From: Proteus cibi
GTDB taxonomy: Bacteria > Pseudomonadota > Gammaproteobacteria > Enterobacterales > Enterobacteriaceae
Assembly: GCF_003144405.1 (NCBI RefSeq)
Contig: NZ_PENW01000020.1
Coordinates: 95,021 to 159,020, forward strand
Reading direction: 5' to 3'
Length of the DNA stretch: 64,000 nt
The notes beneath the pieces are model-generated. The model was not told where the DNA came from. It did no database searches and was given only the letters and a program-made list of their open reading frames with translations. The position numbers and the translations under genes were made by a program. Shown here in pieces: positions 44,574 through 55,026 of this stretch (positions are counted from its first letter, which is position 1; each line of letters starts with the position of its first letter).

Positions 44574-46091
44574 ATGGAAATATTAGACGCTTTAATGATC
44601 GTTTTCAGTCTGGAAACGATCACGATGATCCTGTTGGGGGTGTTCGCGGGTATTATTATCGGCGCATTACCAGGCCTGACAGTGAATATGGGGATTGCAT
44701 TACTTCTCCCATTGACTTACTCCTTCCAAGGAATGACCGGGATCCTCCTGTTATTAGGAATGTATTGTGGTGCCGTTTACGGTGGTTCAATTACTGCGAT
44801 ATTAATTAGTACGCCGGGTACTCCCGCTTCTGCTGCGACGGTATTGGATGGTTATCCAATGGCGAAAAAAGGTGAAGCAGGAAGAGCGCTGGGTTTATCT
44901 ACGATGGGCTCTATGTTCGGGGGGATCTTTAGTACGATAGCCCTGATTGTTATTGCGCCTCAATTAGCAAAAGTGGCAACAGGTTTCTCTGCGGCTGAAT
45001 ATTTTGCACTCGCAGTATTTGGCATAAGTATTATTACCAGTGTATCATCGCAATCGATTGTGAAAGGATTAATGGGCGGGGCGATAGGTTTAGCGATTGC
45101 CACTATTGGACTTGATCCAATGACATCGGGACCTCGTTTTACCTTTGATACCGTTTACCTAATGGGTGGGGTCTCATTTATTCCTATCTTGGTTGGTCTG
45201 TTCGCGTTCTCTCAAGGCTTGATCAGTTTTGAAGAAGAGTACCGTGAGCGCAAACAGAAGAAAAACGAAAAAATTAATGCGCGTATTCACCGTGTATTAC
45301 CAACATGGGCTGATTTTAAACGCGTATTGCCAACGTACTTCCGTTCGTCCGCTATTGGCACAACGATTGGGGCTATTCCGGGAACGGGGGGAGATATCTC
45401 ATCATTTATCTCTTATAACGAAGCCAAGCGTTGGTCTAAACACCCTGAAGAGTTTGGTCACGGGTCACCAGAAGGTGTGTCTGCACCAGAAGCTGGAGCA
45501 AACTCAGTAACAGGCGGAACCATGGTGCCTTTAATGACCTTAGGTATTCCGGGTGATGGTGCAACGGCCATTATCATGGGGGCATTTATGGTCCAAGGAT
45601 TGGCATTAGGACCTCAGCTCTTTACTGATAATCCCGTTGAAGTTAACAGCATCTTTATTGGTTTGATGATGGCGAATATTTTCCTCGGTATTTTAGGTTT
45701 CTTATGTATGAAACTCTTCGTTCGAGTGATGGATGTTCCGCGTCGCGTATTAGTGCCAATTATCTTTGTATTATGTAGTGTGGGTGCTTATTCTGTGAAC
45801 CATAGTATCATCGATGTATTTGTGATGATGGGGGCAGGATTACTCGCTTACATTATGATTAAGCTGGATTTCTCCATGTCTCCAGTGGTTATCGGGATTA
45901 TCTTGGGGCCGATGGCAGAATCAAACTTACGTCGTGCTTTAATGATGTCTCAGGGGGATTTATCTATCCTTTATACACGCCCGATTACAGCGACATTCTT
46001 AGGTATTGCGATACTGACGTTGATCCTACCTATTATTGGACCATCGTTAAAAGCAATGTGGAAGAAATACCGAGCTAAGCCTGCTCAGTAA
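44574..46091 (+). CDS. TctA-family large membrane subunit
   Basis: A 505-residue protein with about twelve spans. Typical TctA features: G-I-I-I-G-A-L-P-G-L-T-V-N-M-G, Y-G-G-S-I-T-A-I-L-I-S-T-P-G-T, and G-T-T-I-G-A-I-P-G-T-G-G-D-I. It moves a carboxylated substrate across the inner membrane with TctB, fed by TctC. GGAG before ATG. Confidence 0.9.
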   Translation: MEILDALMIVFSLETITMILLGVFAGIIIGALPGLTVNMGIALLLPLTYSFQGMTGILLLLGMYCGAVYGGSITAILISTPGTPASAATVLDGYPMAKKGEAGRALGLSTMGSMFGGIFSTIALIVIAPQLAKVATGFSAAEYFALAVFGISIITSVSSQSIVKGLMGGAIGLAIATIGLDPMTSGPRFTFDTVYLMGGVSFIPILVGLFAFSQGLISFEEEYRERKQKKNEKINARIHRVLPTWADFKRVLPTYFRSSAIGTTIGAIPGTGGDISSFISYNEAKRWSKHPEEFGHGSPEGVSAPEAGANSVTGGTMVPLMTLGIPGDGATAIIMGAFMVQGLALGPQLFTDNPVEVNSIFIGLMMANIFLGILGFLCMKLFVRVMDVPRRVLVPIIFVLCSVGAYSVNHSIIDVFVMMGAGLLAYIMIKLDFSMSPVVIGIILGPMAESNLRRALMMSQGDLSILYTRPITATFLGIAILTLILPIIGPSLKAMWKKYRAKPAQ

Positions 46092-46101
46092 AGGTTAACT
46101 G

Positions 46102-46124
46102 GCCCTCATCATTAAGATGAGGGC
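46102..46124 (+). other. Stem-loop between tctA and the LacI-type gene
   Basis: GCCCTCATC-ATTAA-GATGAGGGC: perfect 9-bp stem, no T-run. It may be a weak terminator or mRNA 3'-end protector, lowering regulator expression. Confidence 0.55.
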
Positions 46125-46145
46125 AATATCAATGATGGAATATTA

Positions 46146-47150
46146 ATGGCAAAAACAGTTGAACAGATTGCAAATGACCTGAATTTGTCTATTACCACAG
46201 TCAGATTGGTATTAAATGGCAAAGGTGATCAATACCGGATCAGTGCAAAAACGCAAAAGAAGATAGCGGACTATGTTGAGGTGTTTGGTTATACCGTCAA
46301 TCATGCGGCTAGAAGCTTAAAGCTTAATAAAACAGATACTTACGGATTGGTTATCCCTCGTCTTTCTAACCCATTCTTCGCCGCGTTGGCTGAAAAATTA
46401 GAAATGCATTGTCACCAAATTGGTTGCCAGCTAACGATTAGTTGTACCTATGGTGATATCAAAAATGAAAATAAGCTCGTTAAATCAATGGATGAGCGCA
46501 ATGTTGATGGCATTTTTATTGTTTCATCAAGCCGCAAAAATCAGCTACATCATGTTAAGCATCGTCAAAAACCATTAGTTTTTTTAGATAGAGATTTCTC
46601 TGTCTCTGAGGCTATTTGTGTCGCTTCAGATAACTGTGACAGTGGTGCTCAGCTAACAAGAGCGATGATAAAGCAAGATGTGCCAATCCACTTTTTTGCC
46701 GGTGATGCATTATTACCCACTATTGCCGCTCGTTTGCGCGGTTATGTGCAAGCGATAAAAGGGCATTATGGTGATGATCACCGTGTTACGGTCTCTTATG
46801 CGGAGCATAATACGACCAAAGATGGTGAGCAGATGATGAAACAGTATCTAGAACAACATCAGCAAATCCCCTCTCATTTTATTGCCTCATCATTGCCTAT
46901 TCTTGAAGGTTTATTGAGTGTTATCCGTCAACGTGAAGGAAGCATTCCTGCTGATCTTCATATTGGTACCTTCGATGATCATGTGATGCTTAGTTTTTTA
47001 CCTAATAATGTATGGTCGATGAAGCAGGATGAAGCATTATTGGTCGAAAAAGCCTTTGAAATCATGACAGCAAAGATAGCGGGTACCGCAGTTCAATCTC
47101 CTGCATTAATAAAAACACAACTGATCGAGCGCTTGATTTCTCCCCAATGA
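46146..47150 (+). CDS. LacI/GalR-family regulator
   Basis: A 334-residue regulator. N-terminal HTH: T-V-E-Q-I-A-N-D-L-N-L-S-I-T-T-V-R-L-V-L-N-G, with a hinge region at residues about 50-60 (Y-T-V-N-H-A-A-R-S-L-K). The C-terminal periplasmic-binding-protein fold carries the L-V-I-P-R-L-S-N-P-F-F entry typical of the family. Last gene of the cluster, so it is the expected ligand-sensing repressor of the operator at 37682-37701. Confidence 0.85.
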   Translation: MAKTVEQIANDLNLSITTVRLVLNGKGDQYRISAKTQKKIADYVEVFGYTVNHAARSLKLNKTDTYGLVIPRLSNPFFAALAEKLEMHCHQIGCQLTISCTYGDIKNENKLVKSMDERNVDGIFIVSSSRKNQLHHVKHRQKPLVFLDRDFSVSEAICVASDNCDSGAQLTRAMIKQDVPIHFFAGDALLPTIAARLRGYVQAIKGHYGDDHRVTVSYAEHNTTKDGEQMMKQYLEQHQQIPSHFIASSLPILEGLLSVIRQREGSIPADLHIGTFDDHVMLSFLPNNVWSMKQDEALLVEKAFEIMTAKIAGTAVQSPALIKTQLIERLISPQ

Positions 47151-47398
47151 GTTAATTAAATCGCTTATTCTTGTGAGCAGAATAGACGTTTTAATTGACT
47201 CATTTCTGTACAAATAAACCACAATCGTGACATTAGTCGGTTTGTTTTATTGTTATTCTTTTTTTTATTTTTATGGACACGCGTTACGCTATTTATATAG
47301 CCTTATCAAAAATAGGGACTCTTGATTATCTGTAATCAGAGGCTCATAATTTAAGCGGATAGTTCCATTTTATTAATATAAAAGGATATTAAAGAAAG

Positions 47399-47989
47399 AT
47401 GAACGATGATGTTGACCGATGTCCTGAGTGCGAAGTAAGGGCATATTATACGGATGATTTTGTTCGTGTTTATCAAGCCTATTCAAATACTATAGCTCAG
47501 AGCGCAGTCGCAAACGGAACATTTGTTTCACCCCCTTTTAGTATGACCCGCATGACTTGGGTAAAACCGTCCTTTCTTTGGATGATGTACCGTTCTGGTT
47601 GGGGACGCAAAGATGCTAATCAAGCTTCTATTCTTGCGGTTGATATTACGCATGAAGGTTTTCAAGAGATGCTGACACAAGGTGTTGTGAGTCATTTTGA
47701 TCCCGATCGCTATGTCACTGCTGAGGCTTGGAAAGAGGCATCAGAGACCAGTAATATCCGCATTCAGTGGGACCCTGAACGTGATATTTATCTGAATCGA
47801 CTCAGTTATCGTACCATCCAAATTGGTTTGCGAAATCAAGCAGTTGAAAAATATTGCCAAGAGTGGATTGTAAATATTACAGATATTACCGATAAGGTAC
47901 ATAAAATAGATGCTTGTATTGCTAATGGTGATCTCGACACCGCATACAGTCTATTACCAGTAGAAAAACCTTATCATTTGGGTGAGTAA
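47399..47989 (+). CDS. DUF4291-family protein
   Basis: A 196-residue protein with the DUF4291 signature: E-V-R-A-Y-Y-T-D-D-F-V-R-V-Y-Q-A-Y-S near the N-terminus and F-S-M-T-R-M-T-W-V-K-P-S-F-L-W-M-M-Y-R-S-G-W. Cytoplasmic; no membrane segment. Function unknown. It is transcribed alone downstream of the LacI-type gene after a 248-base spacer containing a weak hairpin (TTGATTA-TCTG-TAATCA, 47322-47339). Confidence 0.85.
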   Translation: MNDDVDRCPECEVRAYYTDDFVRVYQAYSNTIAQSAVANGTFVSPPFSMTRMTWVKPSFLWMMYRSGWGRKDANQASILAVDITHEGFQEMLTQGVVSHFDPDRYVTAEAWKEASETSNIRIQWDPERDIYLNRLSYRTIQIGLRNQAVEKYCQEWIVNITDITDKVHKIDACIANGDLDTAYSLLPVEKPYHLGE

Positions 47990-48039
47990 TTCATTCAAAT
48001 ATCACCCCGCTTAATTGGCGGGGTAATTGTAAGATAGGA

Positions 48040-48948
<909 letters not shown>

Positions 48949-49017
48949 TCATCAATCATGTCACTGTGTTGTTATTTTTATTTAAGTATTACTACTTGTT
49001 TACCCATCTAACCATTT

Positions 49018-49033
49018 AGACGTCTAGATGTAG
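49018..49033. promoter_or_regulatory. MetJ-type met boxes upstream of metF
   Basis: AGACGTCT is a perfect met box, followed directly by AGATGTAG (5 of 8). Two tandem 8-base boxes are the minimal MetJ operator; metF is a known MetJ target. Confidence 0.7.
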
Positions 49034-49218
49034 ACTCTCTTAATTAGGTTATTTAGTCAACAATTATTCACCCTATTTTTGATGAGGATAATTCAGTCAC
49101 AATGAGAGGAAAATTCATGTTGTAAAACGCAATGATGAGAAAAGTGAGTGTGTAGCCTGATAAGTTGAGTGATTTTTCTTCTACAATAAAGCTCACTGAC
49201 TTTTTAATGAGAGGCGAA

Positions 49219-49578
49219 ATGATCACTTGTAAACGCGTGTATAACGATAAAGATGGGGCGAATGAAGGTTATCGCGTATTAGTTGATAGATTGTGGCCTA
49301 GAGGCGTGAAAAAAACAGATTTTCATTATGATGAGTGGAATAAAGAAGTTGCACCTTCGACCGAATTACGAAAATGGTTTCATGCTGGTAAAGGGGATTT
49401 CACTGAATTTACGCAACGCTATATTGCCGAATTGACAGGTGCTCCTGAACATTGGCAATCACTCTTAGTGATAGCCAAAGAGCAACCACTGGTATTACTT
49501 TATTCAGGTAAAGATGAGCAACAAAATAATGCTACTGTATTAAAAGCTTTCCTGGAAAAACAGTTAACATACTGTTAA
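49219..49578 (+). CDS. yeaO: DUF488-family protein YeaO
   Basis: A 119-residue protein very like E. coli YeaO: C-K-R-V-Y-x-D, G-Y-R-V-L-V-D-R-L-W-P-R-G-V-K-K-T-D and P-S-T-E-L-R-K-W-F-H. Function unknown. The start at 49219 has GAGAGG upstream; an in-frame GTG or TTG at 49165 lacks a ribosome site and adds 18 residues not seen in the E. coli protein. Confidence 0.88.
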   Translation: MITCKRVYNDKDGANEGYRVLVDRLWPRGVKKTDFHYDEWNKEVAPSTELRKWFHAGKGDFTEFTQRYIAELTGAPEHWQSLLVIAKEQPLVLLYSGKDEQQNNATVLKAFLEKQLTYC

Positions 49579-49617
49579 TCATGCTAATTTTAGCATTCTG
49601 GTAAAAAGTAAAAAAAA

Positions 49618-49639
49618 GTGGCGCGGTATTAGGCGCCAC
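49618..49639 (-). terminator. Terminator of glpD
   Basis: GTGGCGC and GCGCCAC pair around an 8-base loop; on the minus strand a run of seven T follows. It lies 53 bases after the glpD stop. Confidence 0.85.
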
Positions 49640-49691
49640 AAAAATTGCTAATAAAAACATCGAACAGAGTCAGAGAATAGGGTGACTATTC

Positions 49692-51185
49692 TTATGAATT
49701 TTGTGTATTTACTGCTAACCACGCAATAATACGTTGTTTTTGTTCGTCATTTAGCCACATACCCAGTTTGGTACGACGCCAAATAGCATCATCAACTTCG
49801 ATAACCCACTCATGTTTCACTAAATAACGTAATTCTGCTTCATACAAGTTATGACCGAAATTTTCGCCCATACCCGCTAGATCAGTAATGCCTTCAAGCA
49901 GTAATTCGGTGTTGCTACCATAAGTACGAGCAAAACGCAGAGCCAGTGCTTCTGGTAACCACGGATGACGTTGACGAATTAAACGTGAATAACCATCACG
50001 ATCACAGCCTTCTAAATTACCACCCGGTAATTGACCATTTTTAGTCCATGGTTTGCCCATATTCGGGAAGTAAGTAACGAGTTTATCAACAGCGTGTTCA
50101 CCTAATTTACGATAAGTCGTTAATTTACCACCAAATACAGATAATAGTGGTGTTTGACCATTATCATCGTGAACATCTAAGGTGTAATCACGGGTAATCG
50201 CTTGTGGTGAGTCTGATTCATCGTCACATAATGGACGCACGCCAGAGTAATCCCAAACCACATCTTCTTTGGTTAACTGCTTTTTAAAGTGATCGTTATA
50301 CACTTTCAGTAAATACTGAACTTCGTTGTCATCAATCGCGACATCTTTCGGATCGCCTTTGTATTCCACATCGGTTGTACCAATGATAGAAAACTCATCC
50401 ATCCACGGAATGACGAAAACAATACGGTTATCTTCGTTTTGTAAAATATAAGCTTGTGGTTCGTTATGCGCACGAGGAATAACAATATGGCTGCCTTTAA
50501 TTAAGCGAATACCATAGGGGGATTTCAGTTTTAAGCCTTCATCAAACAGTGTTTTAACCCAAGGGCCAGCAGCATTGACAAGTGCTTTTGATTGATAGAG
50601 CGATGTTTCACCAGTACGTAAATCTTGTGCTTCTACCATCCATAAATTGTTTTCACGCCAAGCTCGGGTGACTTTAGTTCGTGTGCGTACTTCACCACCA
50701 CGACGGACGATTTCTTGTGCATTGAGTACCACTAAACGCGCATCATCAACCCAACAGTCTGAATATTCAAAACCGCGAGTTAATTCTGGTTTTAAAACAG
50801 AGTTTGCACCAAATTTAATGCCTTTACTGCTTGGTAGGCTGACGCGTTTTCCTAAATGATCATAAAGGAATAGACCAATACGGATCATCCAAGCTGGGCG
50901 TAAGTGTGGTTGGTGTGGCAGGCGAAAACGCATTGGAAATGCGATATGTGGTGCTAAGCGCAATAACACTTCACGCTCTGCCAGTGCTTCGCTCACTAAG
51001 CGAAATTCGTAGTGTTCTAAATAACGTAAACCACCATGAATAAGTTTAGAGCTTGCGGAAGATGTCGCACTTGCTAAGTCTTGAGCTTCCAGCATAAGTA
51101 CTGAAAGGCCTCGGCCAGCTGCATCCGCCGCAATTCCAGCGCCGTTTATTCCGCCGCCGATGACAATCAAGTCTTGAGTTTTCAT
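49692..51185 (-). CDS. glpD: Aerobic glycerol-3-phosphate dehydrogenase GlpD
   Basis: A 497-residue FAD enzyme (E. coli 501). N-terminal dinucleotide fold D-L-I-V-I-G-G-G-I-N-G-A-G-I-A and S-S-A-S-S-K-L-I-H-G-G-L-R-Y-L-E. Membrane-associated; oxidises G3P to DHAP and passes electrons to quinone. Regulated by GlpR and CRP-like sites upstream. AGGAGG precedes the ATG. Confidence 0.95.
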   Translation of the reverse strand: MKTQDLIVIGGGINGAGIAADAAGRGLSVLMLEAQDLASATSSASSKLIHGGLRYLEHYEFRLVSEALAEREVLLRLAPHIAFPMRFRLPHQPHLRPAWMIRIGLFLYDHLGKRVSLPSSKGIKFGANSVLKPELTRGFEYSDCWVDDARLVVLNAQEIVRRGGEVRTRTKVTRAWRENNLWMVEAQDLRTGETSLYQSKALVNAAGPWVKTLFDEGLKLKSPYGIRLIKGSHIVIPRAHNEPQAYILQNEDNRIVFVIPWMDEFSIIGTTDVEYKGDPKDVAIDDNEVQYLLKVYNDHFKKQLTKEDVVWDYSGVRPLCDDESDSPQAITRDYTLDVHDDNGQTPLLSVFGGKLTTYRKLGEHAVDKLVTYFPNMGKPWTKNGQLPGGNLEGCDRDGYSRLIRQRHPWLPEALALRFARTYGSNTELLLEGITDLAGMGENFGHNLYEAELRYLVKHEWVIEVDDAIWRRTKLGMWLNDEQKQRIIAWLAVNTQNS

Positions 51186-51220
51186 AACATCCTCCTACGA
51201 ATGCGCGAAACAATTCTTTA

Positions 51221-51238
51221 ATGTTCGTTTTCGCTCAT
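51221..51238. promoter_or_regulatory. GlpR operator of glpD
   Basis: ATGTTCGTTTTCGCTCAT is a near-palindrome matching the GlpR consensus (ATGTTCG-N4-CGAACAT) with two changes, both in the right arm. It lies just downstream of the probable start point, 36 bases before the ATG. Confidence 0.7.
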
Positions 51239-51295
51239 AATTGTAATGAAGTTTGATGAAAATGCCAACTATATAACTGATAAAAAACATAACCG

Positions 51296-51311
51296 CGTGA
51301 TATGGATAACA
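51296..51311. promoter_or_regulatory. CRP-like site of glpD
   Basis: CGTGA-TATGGA-TAACA matches 8 of 10 conserved CRP positions. Its centre is about 40 bases before the start point implied by the -10 at 51270-51275, the class II distance. Confidence 0.5.
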
Positions 51312-51453
51312 ATTTATTATCATATCCACATGTTTTGTGTGTTTATTAAAAATAAGCAACATTGTTAATGTATTAATAAAAAAGAGAGTGGGTAAGTCAA
51401 AAAAGAGAGTAAATAGAATGAGTTAATCAGAATTTAGTGGGGAATAGGCGAAA

Positions 51454-51479
51454 AAAAAGTACCTGATAAGGTACTTTTT
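51454..51479. terminator. Terminator of glpEGR
   Basis: AAAAAGTACCT-GATA-AGGTACTTTTT: perfect 11-bp stem with T-run on the minus strand, 15 bases after the glpR stop. Confidence 0.9.
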
Positions 51480-51494
51480 GAGGATTTTATTCAA

Positions 51495-52253
51495 TTAACA
51501 TAATTCGAGTTGAACGTTGTGTTGTTCGACAATTTTTTGGATACCTGCGGGGGGTTCTTGATCGGTAAATAAGTAATCGATTAGATTCATATTACCCAAA
51601 TTTACCATCGCATTACGACCAAACTTAGAATGGTCAGTCACCAACATTACACAGCGTGAGTTTTCGATAATTGCGCGTTTAGTTCGAACTTCATGGTAAT
51701 CAAACTCAAGTAGAGAGCCATCCATATCAATGCCACTTATCCCTAAAATACCGTAATCAAGACGGAATTGAGAGATAAAATCAAGCGTAGCTTCACCGAC
51801 AATACCACCATCTCGTGTACGCACTTCACCACCCGCAAGAATTAAGCGAAAGTCTTCTTTGCCCATCAGTAACGTTGCCACATTGAGGTTGTTGGTCACG
51901 ATACGTAGGTTTTTGTGGTTAATTAATGCATGTGCGACAGCTTCAGGTGTTGTACCGATATCAATAAACAGTGTTGCACCATCAGGAATTAAGCTTGCTA
52001 CTCGTTGTGCGATACGTGATTTTTCATCAGACCACATAATTTTACGATCATGATAAGCCGTATTCACTGAGCTTGAAGGTAATGCCGCACCACCGTGATG
52101 ACGTTGGATTTTGTTCTTTTCCGCTAATTCATTTAAATCACGTCGGATTGTCTGTGGGCTGACTTCAAAATGCTCCACCAATTCTTCAGTGCTGACATAG
52201 CCTTGTAGGCGTACCAGTTCAATGATGGCATCATGTCGTTGCGTTTGCTTCAC
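51495..52253 (-). CDS. glpR: DeoR-family G3P repressor GlpR
   Basis: A 252-residue regulator, same length as E. coli GlpR and nearly identical in places (H-H-G-G-A-A-L-P-S-S-S-V-N-T; ends Q-L-E-L-C). HTH V-S-P-Q-T-I-R-R-D-L-N-E-L. It starts with GTG, AGGGGATA upstream. It represses glp genes until G3P binds. Third gene of glpEGR. Confidence 0.96.
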   Translation of the reverse strand: MKQTQRHDAIIELVRLQGYVSTEELVEHFEVSPQTIRRDLNELAEKNKIQRHHGGAALPSSSVNTAYHDRKIMWSDEKSRIAQRVASLIPDGATLFIDIGTTPEAVAHALINHKNLRIVTNNLNVATLLMGKEDFRLILAGGEVRTRDGGIVGEATLDFISQFRLDYGILGISGIDMDGSLLEFDYHEVRTKRAIIENSRCVMLVTDHSKFGRNAMVNLGNMNLIDYLFTDQEPPAGIQKIVEQHNVQLELC

Positions 52254-52292
52254 AGGTATCCCCTAATGTTAAAAAATATCATGTTAATTTTA

Positions 52293-53138
52293 TTATGATC
52301 TACGAGATAATTGATGTCGATTATCCCACAAAGCCATCAATAAGCCGATAAGGAAGCCTGCAAAATGTGCAGTATTTCCGATAGAGTCACCTAAAACGCC
52401 CATATAACCCGCAACAATCCACAAAATCGAAAAGACGAGTAAGCCTGTTGGAGCACCAATACCTTTTTCTGGATTACGCATTCCCGTTAAGCCGACATAG
52501 CCAATTAATGCGTAAACAACACCAGAAAGTCCACCAAAATTGGAGTGTGTAAACAGTGATTGTGCCCAATTACTAAAGAGCGCAGAAACGAACATGATGA
52601 CGAATAATTTACCTGTACCTAATCGTTGTTCTGTTTGACTGGCGAGATACCACCACATTGCAAGGTTAAAGGCGATATGCATTAGTGAGAAATGAACAAA
52701 CGCAGGGGTGATATAGCGCCAAATTTCAACGTTCAAGCTCTCTGTATAAGGCCATGCTAGATGGAGCATAACCTCATAATCGCCTACCACTTGTTGCCAA
52801 ATAAAAATAAGGGTACATAACATTACCACCAGCACCGTTAATGGGCCTGATCGTTGCACCATATTTTTTATCGAAAAGGCTGGGCGATAGTTGATACTCG
52901 TATTTTGGGGATCACCAGTTTGCCAACTTGCGGCTTGGTAACGTGGGTGAAAAGGCTCACGTAAAAAAGTATTTAGTTCTTTTTCAACCATATCCAACTG
53001 ATGTTGGTCTTCTAACCAAAGTGAGATCTGCTGATTTTCATTTTTTGCGTGAATACGTACACCTTTTGTTGCCATGTAATTGACAAACAAATCAGCTGCT
53101 TGAGGGTTAGAAAGCGTAATAATATGGATCATTAACAA
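52293..53138 (-). CDS. glpG: Rhomboid protease GlpG
   Basis: A 281-residue intramembrane serine protease (E. coli 276). N-terminal cytoplasmic domain, then six spans. Catalytic Ser in G-G-L-S-G-V-V-Y and His in N-T-A-H-F-A-G-F are both present. The start M-L-M-I matches E. coli. It cleaves membrane proteins such as orphan subunits. Confidence 0.95.
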   Translation of the reverse strand: MLMIHIITLSNPQAADLFVNYMATKGVRIHAKNENQQISLWLEDQHQLDMVEKELNTFLREPFHPRYQAASWQTGDPQNTSINYRPAFSIKNMVQRSGPLTVLVVMLCTLIFIWQQVVGDYEVMLHLAWPYTESLNVEIWRYITPAFVHFSLMHIAFNLAMWWYLASQTEQRLGTGKLFVIMFVSALFSNWAQSLFTHSNFGGLSGVVYALIGYVGLTGMRNPEKGIGAPTGLLVFSILWIVAGYMGVLGDSIGNTAHFAGFLIGLLMALWDNRHQLSRRS

Positions 53139-53151
53139 AACTCATCTGTAG

Positions 53152-53478
53152 TTATTGCAGAGAAGTTATCGCTTGTGGAAACTCTCTTAGCCATGCTTCA
53201 AAACCACCGTTAACACTATAAACGGTTTCAAAGCCCATATTGACCAGATATTGAGCTGCACCTTGACTGCTATGACCGTGATAACACATCACCATAACAG
53301 GCACATCAAAGTCAGCATCTTGTAAAAATTGGTTTAGCGTATCATTGGTGAGATGAAATGCACCGGTAGCATGACCAATGCGGTAACTCTGAGGATCTCT
53401 CACATCAACTAATATCGCCGCTTGAGAGGTCCAGAATTGATAGGCTTGTTCAATGCTAAGAAATTGAAACTTATCCAT
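53152..53478 (-). CDS. glpE: Thiosulfate sulfurtransferase GlpE
   Basis: A 108-residue single-domain rhodanese (E. coli 108). Active cysteine in the loop [10 protein letters not shown]. The start M-D-K-F corresponds to E. coli M-D-Q-F; an upstream in-frame start at 53538 would add 20 residues with no ribosome site. First gene of glpEGR. Confidence 0.93.
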   Translation of the reverse strand: MDKFQFLSIEQAYQFWTSQAAILVDVRDPQSYRIGHATGAFHLTNDTLNQFLQDADFDVPVMVMCYHGHSSQGAAQYLVNMGFETVYSVNGGFEAWLREFPQAITSLQ

Positions 53479-53656
53479 AATTGTCTTATTTATTATATTG
53501 TTAATTGATTTATTTGTTCTGAGCGAGAGAACGTACATTTATCATAACGTCAAATAGGTAAAGATGGCGTTACACTTTGTAAATGATTATTTTAATAAAC
53601 AAATCCCCCATGATATCAGTGCAGGTGAGTATCATAGGGGATGTGATACTGAGGGA

Positions 53657-54235
53657 TCAGTAGTAGGAGTGTTCGCCACGTTGGTGTTCAGTTAAATCTT
53701 TCACACCTTTTAATTCATCAGGGAACAGGTTTAACAGTTCTTTTTCGATACCATCTTTTAATGTGACATCAATCATTGAACAACCGTTACAACCACCACC
53801 GAATTGTAAGATAGCATAACCATCTTCAGTGATTTCCATTAGACTAACGCGACCACCATGACCGGCTAATTGTGGGTTAATCTGTGATTGTAGTACATAT
53901 TCTACGCGTTCAATTAACGGTGCATCAGCATCGACTTTACGCATTTTTGCGTTAGGTGCTTTCAGGGTTAATTGTGAGCCCAGTTGGTCAGTGACAAAGT
54001 CAATTTCCGCATCTTCTAAGAAAGGCGCGCTGATGTCATCAACATACGCAGAAAGTTTTTCGAACTTAATTTCAGTATCGTTTGGCTCTACGGCATCCGG
54101 TGGGCAGTATGAAACGCCACATTCAGCATTCGGTGTGCCCGGATTGATAACGAATACACGAATTTGGGTGTTGGGTTCTTGGTTAGCCAGTAGTTTGGCA
54201 AAATGCGCCTGTGCGGCATCAGTAATAATAATCAT
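53657..54235 (-). CDS. nfuA: Fe-S biogenesis protein NfuA
   Basis: A 192-residue protein (E. coli 191): A-type-like degenerate N-terminal domain and C-terminal Nfu domain with C-x-x-C in G-G-G-C-N-G-C-S-M. It carries [4Fe-4S] clusters to targets. Next to gntX and bioH as in E. coli. Confidence 0.95.
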   Translation of the reverse strand: MIIITDAAQAHFAKLLANQEPNTQIRVFVINPGTPNAECGVSYCPPDAVEPNDTEIKFEKLSAYVDDISAPFLEDAEIDFVTDQLGSQLTLKAPNAKMRKVDADAPLIERVEYVLQSQINPQLAGHGGRVSLMEITEDGYAILQFGGGCNGCSMIDVTLKDGIEKELLNLFPDELKGVKDLTEHQRGEHSYY

Positions 54236-54295
54236 ATCGTCTTGCTCAATAGTTGACTGTTCTGGTTGGTTATCATACGCCCAATTGGCGGTTAA

Positions 54296-54988
54296 CTACA
54301 AGGTTCGACAAATCGCCCATACCTCAACAGAGCGTGCTCCCGCACGAAATAACAAGGGGACAATACTCTTTAATGTCGCGCCTGTAGTGATAACATCATC
54401 AATTAGTGCCAGATTTTTCCCTGATACCGACACTGTGGTATTTAATACAAATGCATTCTTTAAATTTTGTTGCCTTTGCTTGGCATTAAGATGCGTTTGC
54501 ACCAGTGTAGCACGAGTTCTTATCAGGGTATCCGGTTGATAAGCACAATTTAGCCACCTTGCCAAAGGCTTAGCGATAGCTTCTACTTGCTCAAAGCCTC
54601 TAGACCAAAGGCGATGACGATGCGAAGGAACGCTAATAATTCTATCGGGTTTTTGCACCAAATTTTCTCGCCGATGTGAAAGCCATCGCAATAGAAAAAG
54701 TCGTGCAAGACATAACGCTATTTGAGGGCGAGGTTGGTATTTATAAAGGTGCAATAATTTATTTAATGGCGGTTGGTAGTCAGTGACTGTCAACATCTGT
54801 TTCCATGGTGGAGGCGATTGTAAGCAGCGTCCACATAGCATCATAGCGTGAGATGAAGGATATAAACAGCATGGGCATCGGTTATGCTGTTTAGGTAAAT
54901 TGCGAATACAACTCGAGCAAATACCTTTAGTATCATAATGTAAGGGTTGACGACATAACCAACAATATCCTGCTATTGTTATCCACAT
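54296..54988 (-). CDS. gntX: ComF-family protein GntX
   Basis: A 230-residue protein (E. coli 227). N-terminal zinc-finger-like cysteines (C-W-L-C, C-S-S-C, C-P-C-C, C-G-R-C) and C-terminal phosphoribosyltransferase motif A-L-I-D-D-V-I-T-T-G-A-T. The start at 54988 mirrors E. coli M-L-T-V-P-G-L-C-W-L-C; a longer in-frame start at 55120 lies inside bioH. Role in E. coli uncertain; ComF relatives act in DNA uptake. Confidence 0.9.
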   Translation of the reverse strand: MWITIAGYCWLCRQPLHYDTKGICSSCIRNLPKQHNRCPCCLYPSSHAMMLCGRCLQSPPPWKQMLTVTDYQPPLNKLLHLYKYQPRPQIALCLARLFLLRWLSHRRENLVQKPDRIISVPSHRHRLWSRGFEQVEAIAKPLARWLNCAYQPDTLIRTRATLVQTHLNAKQRQQNLKNAFVLNTTVSVSGKNLALIDDVITTGATLKSIVPLLFRAGARSVEVWAICRTL

Positions 54989-55026
54989 AATGAAAATCCC
55001 TGTACTAAAGAGAAGAGAGCATAACA

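Larger units (their letters stand above)
51186..51494. other. Spacer between glpR and glpD
   Basis: 309 bases. From right to left on the transcribed strand it holds the glpR terminator (51454-51479), a CRP-like site (51296-51311), a -10-like TTATAT near 51270-51275, and a GlpR operator (51221-51238). Confidence 0.7.
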
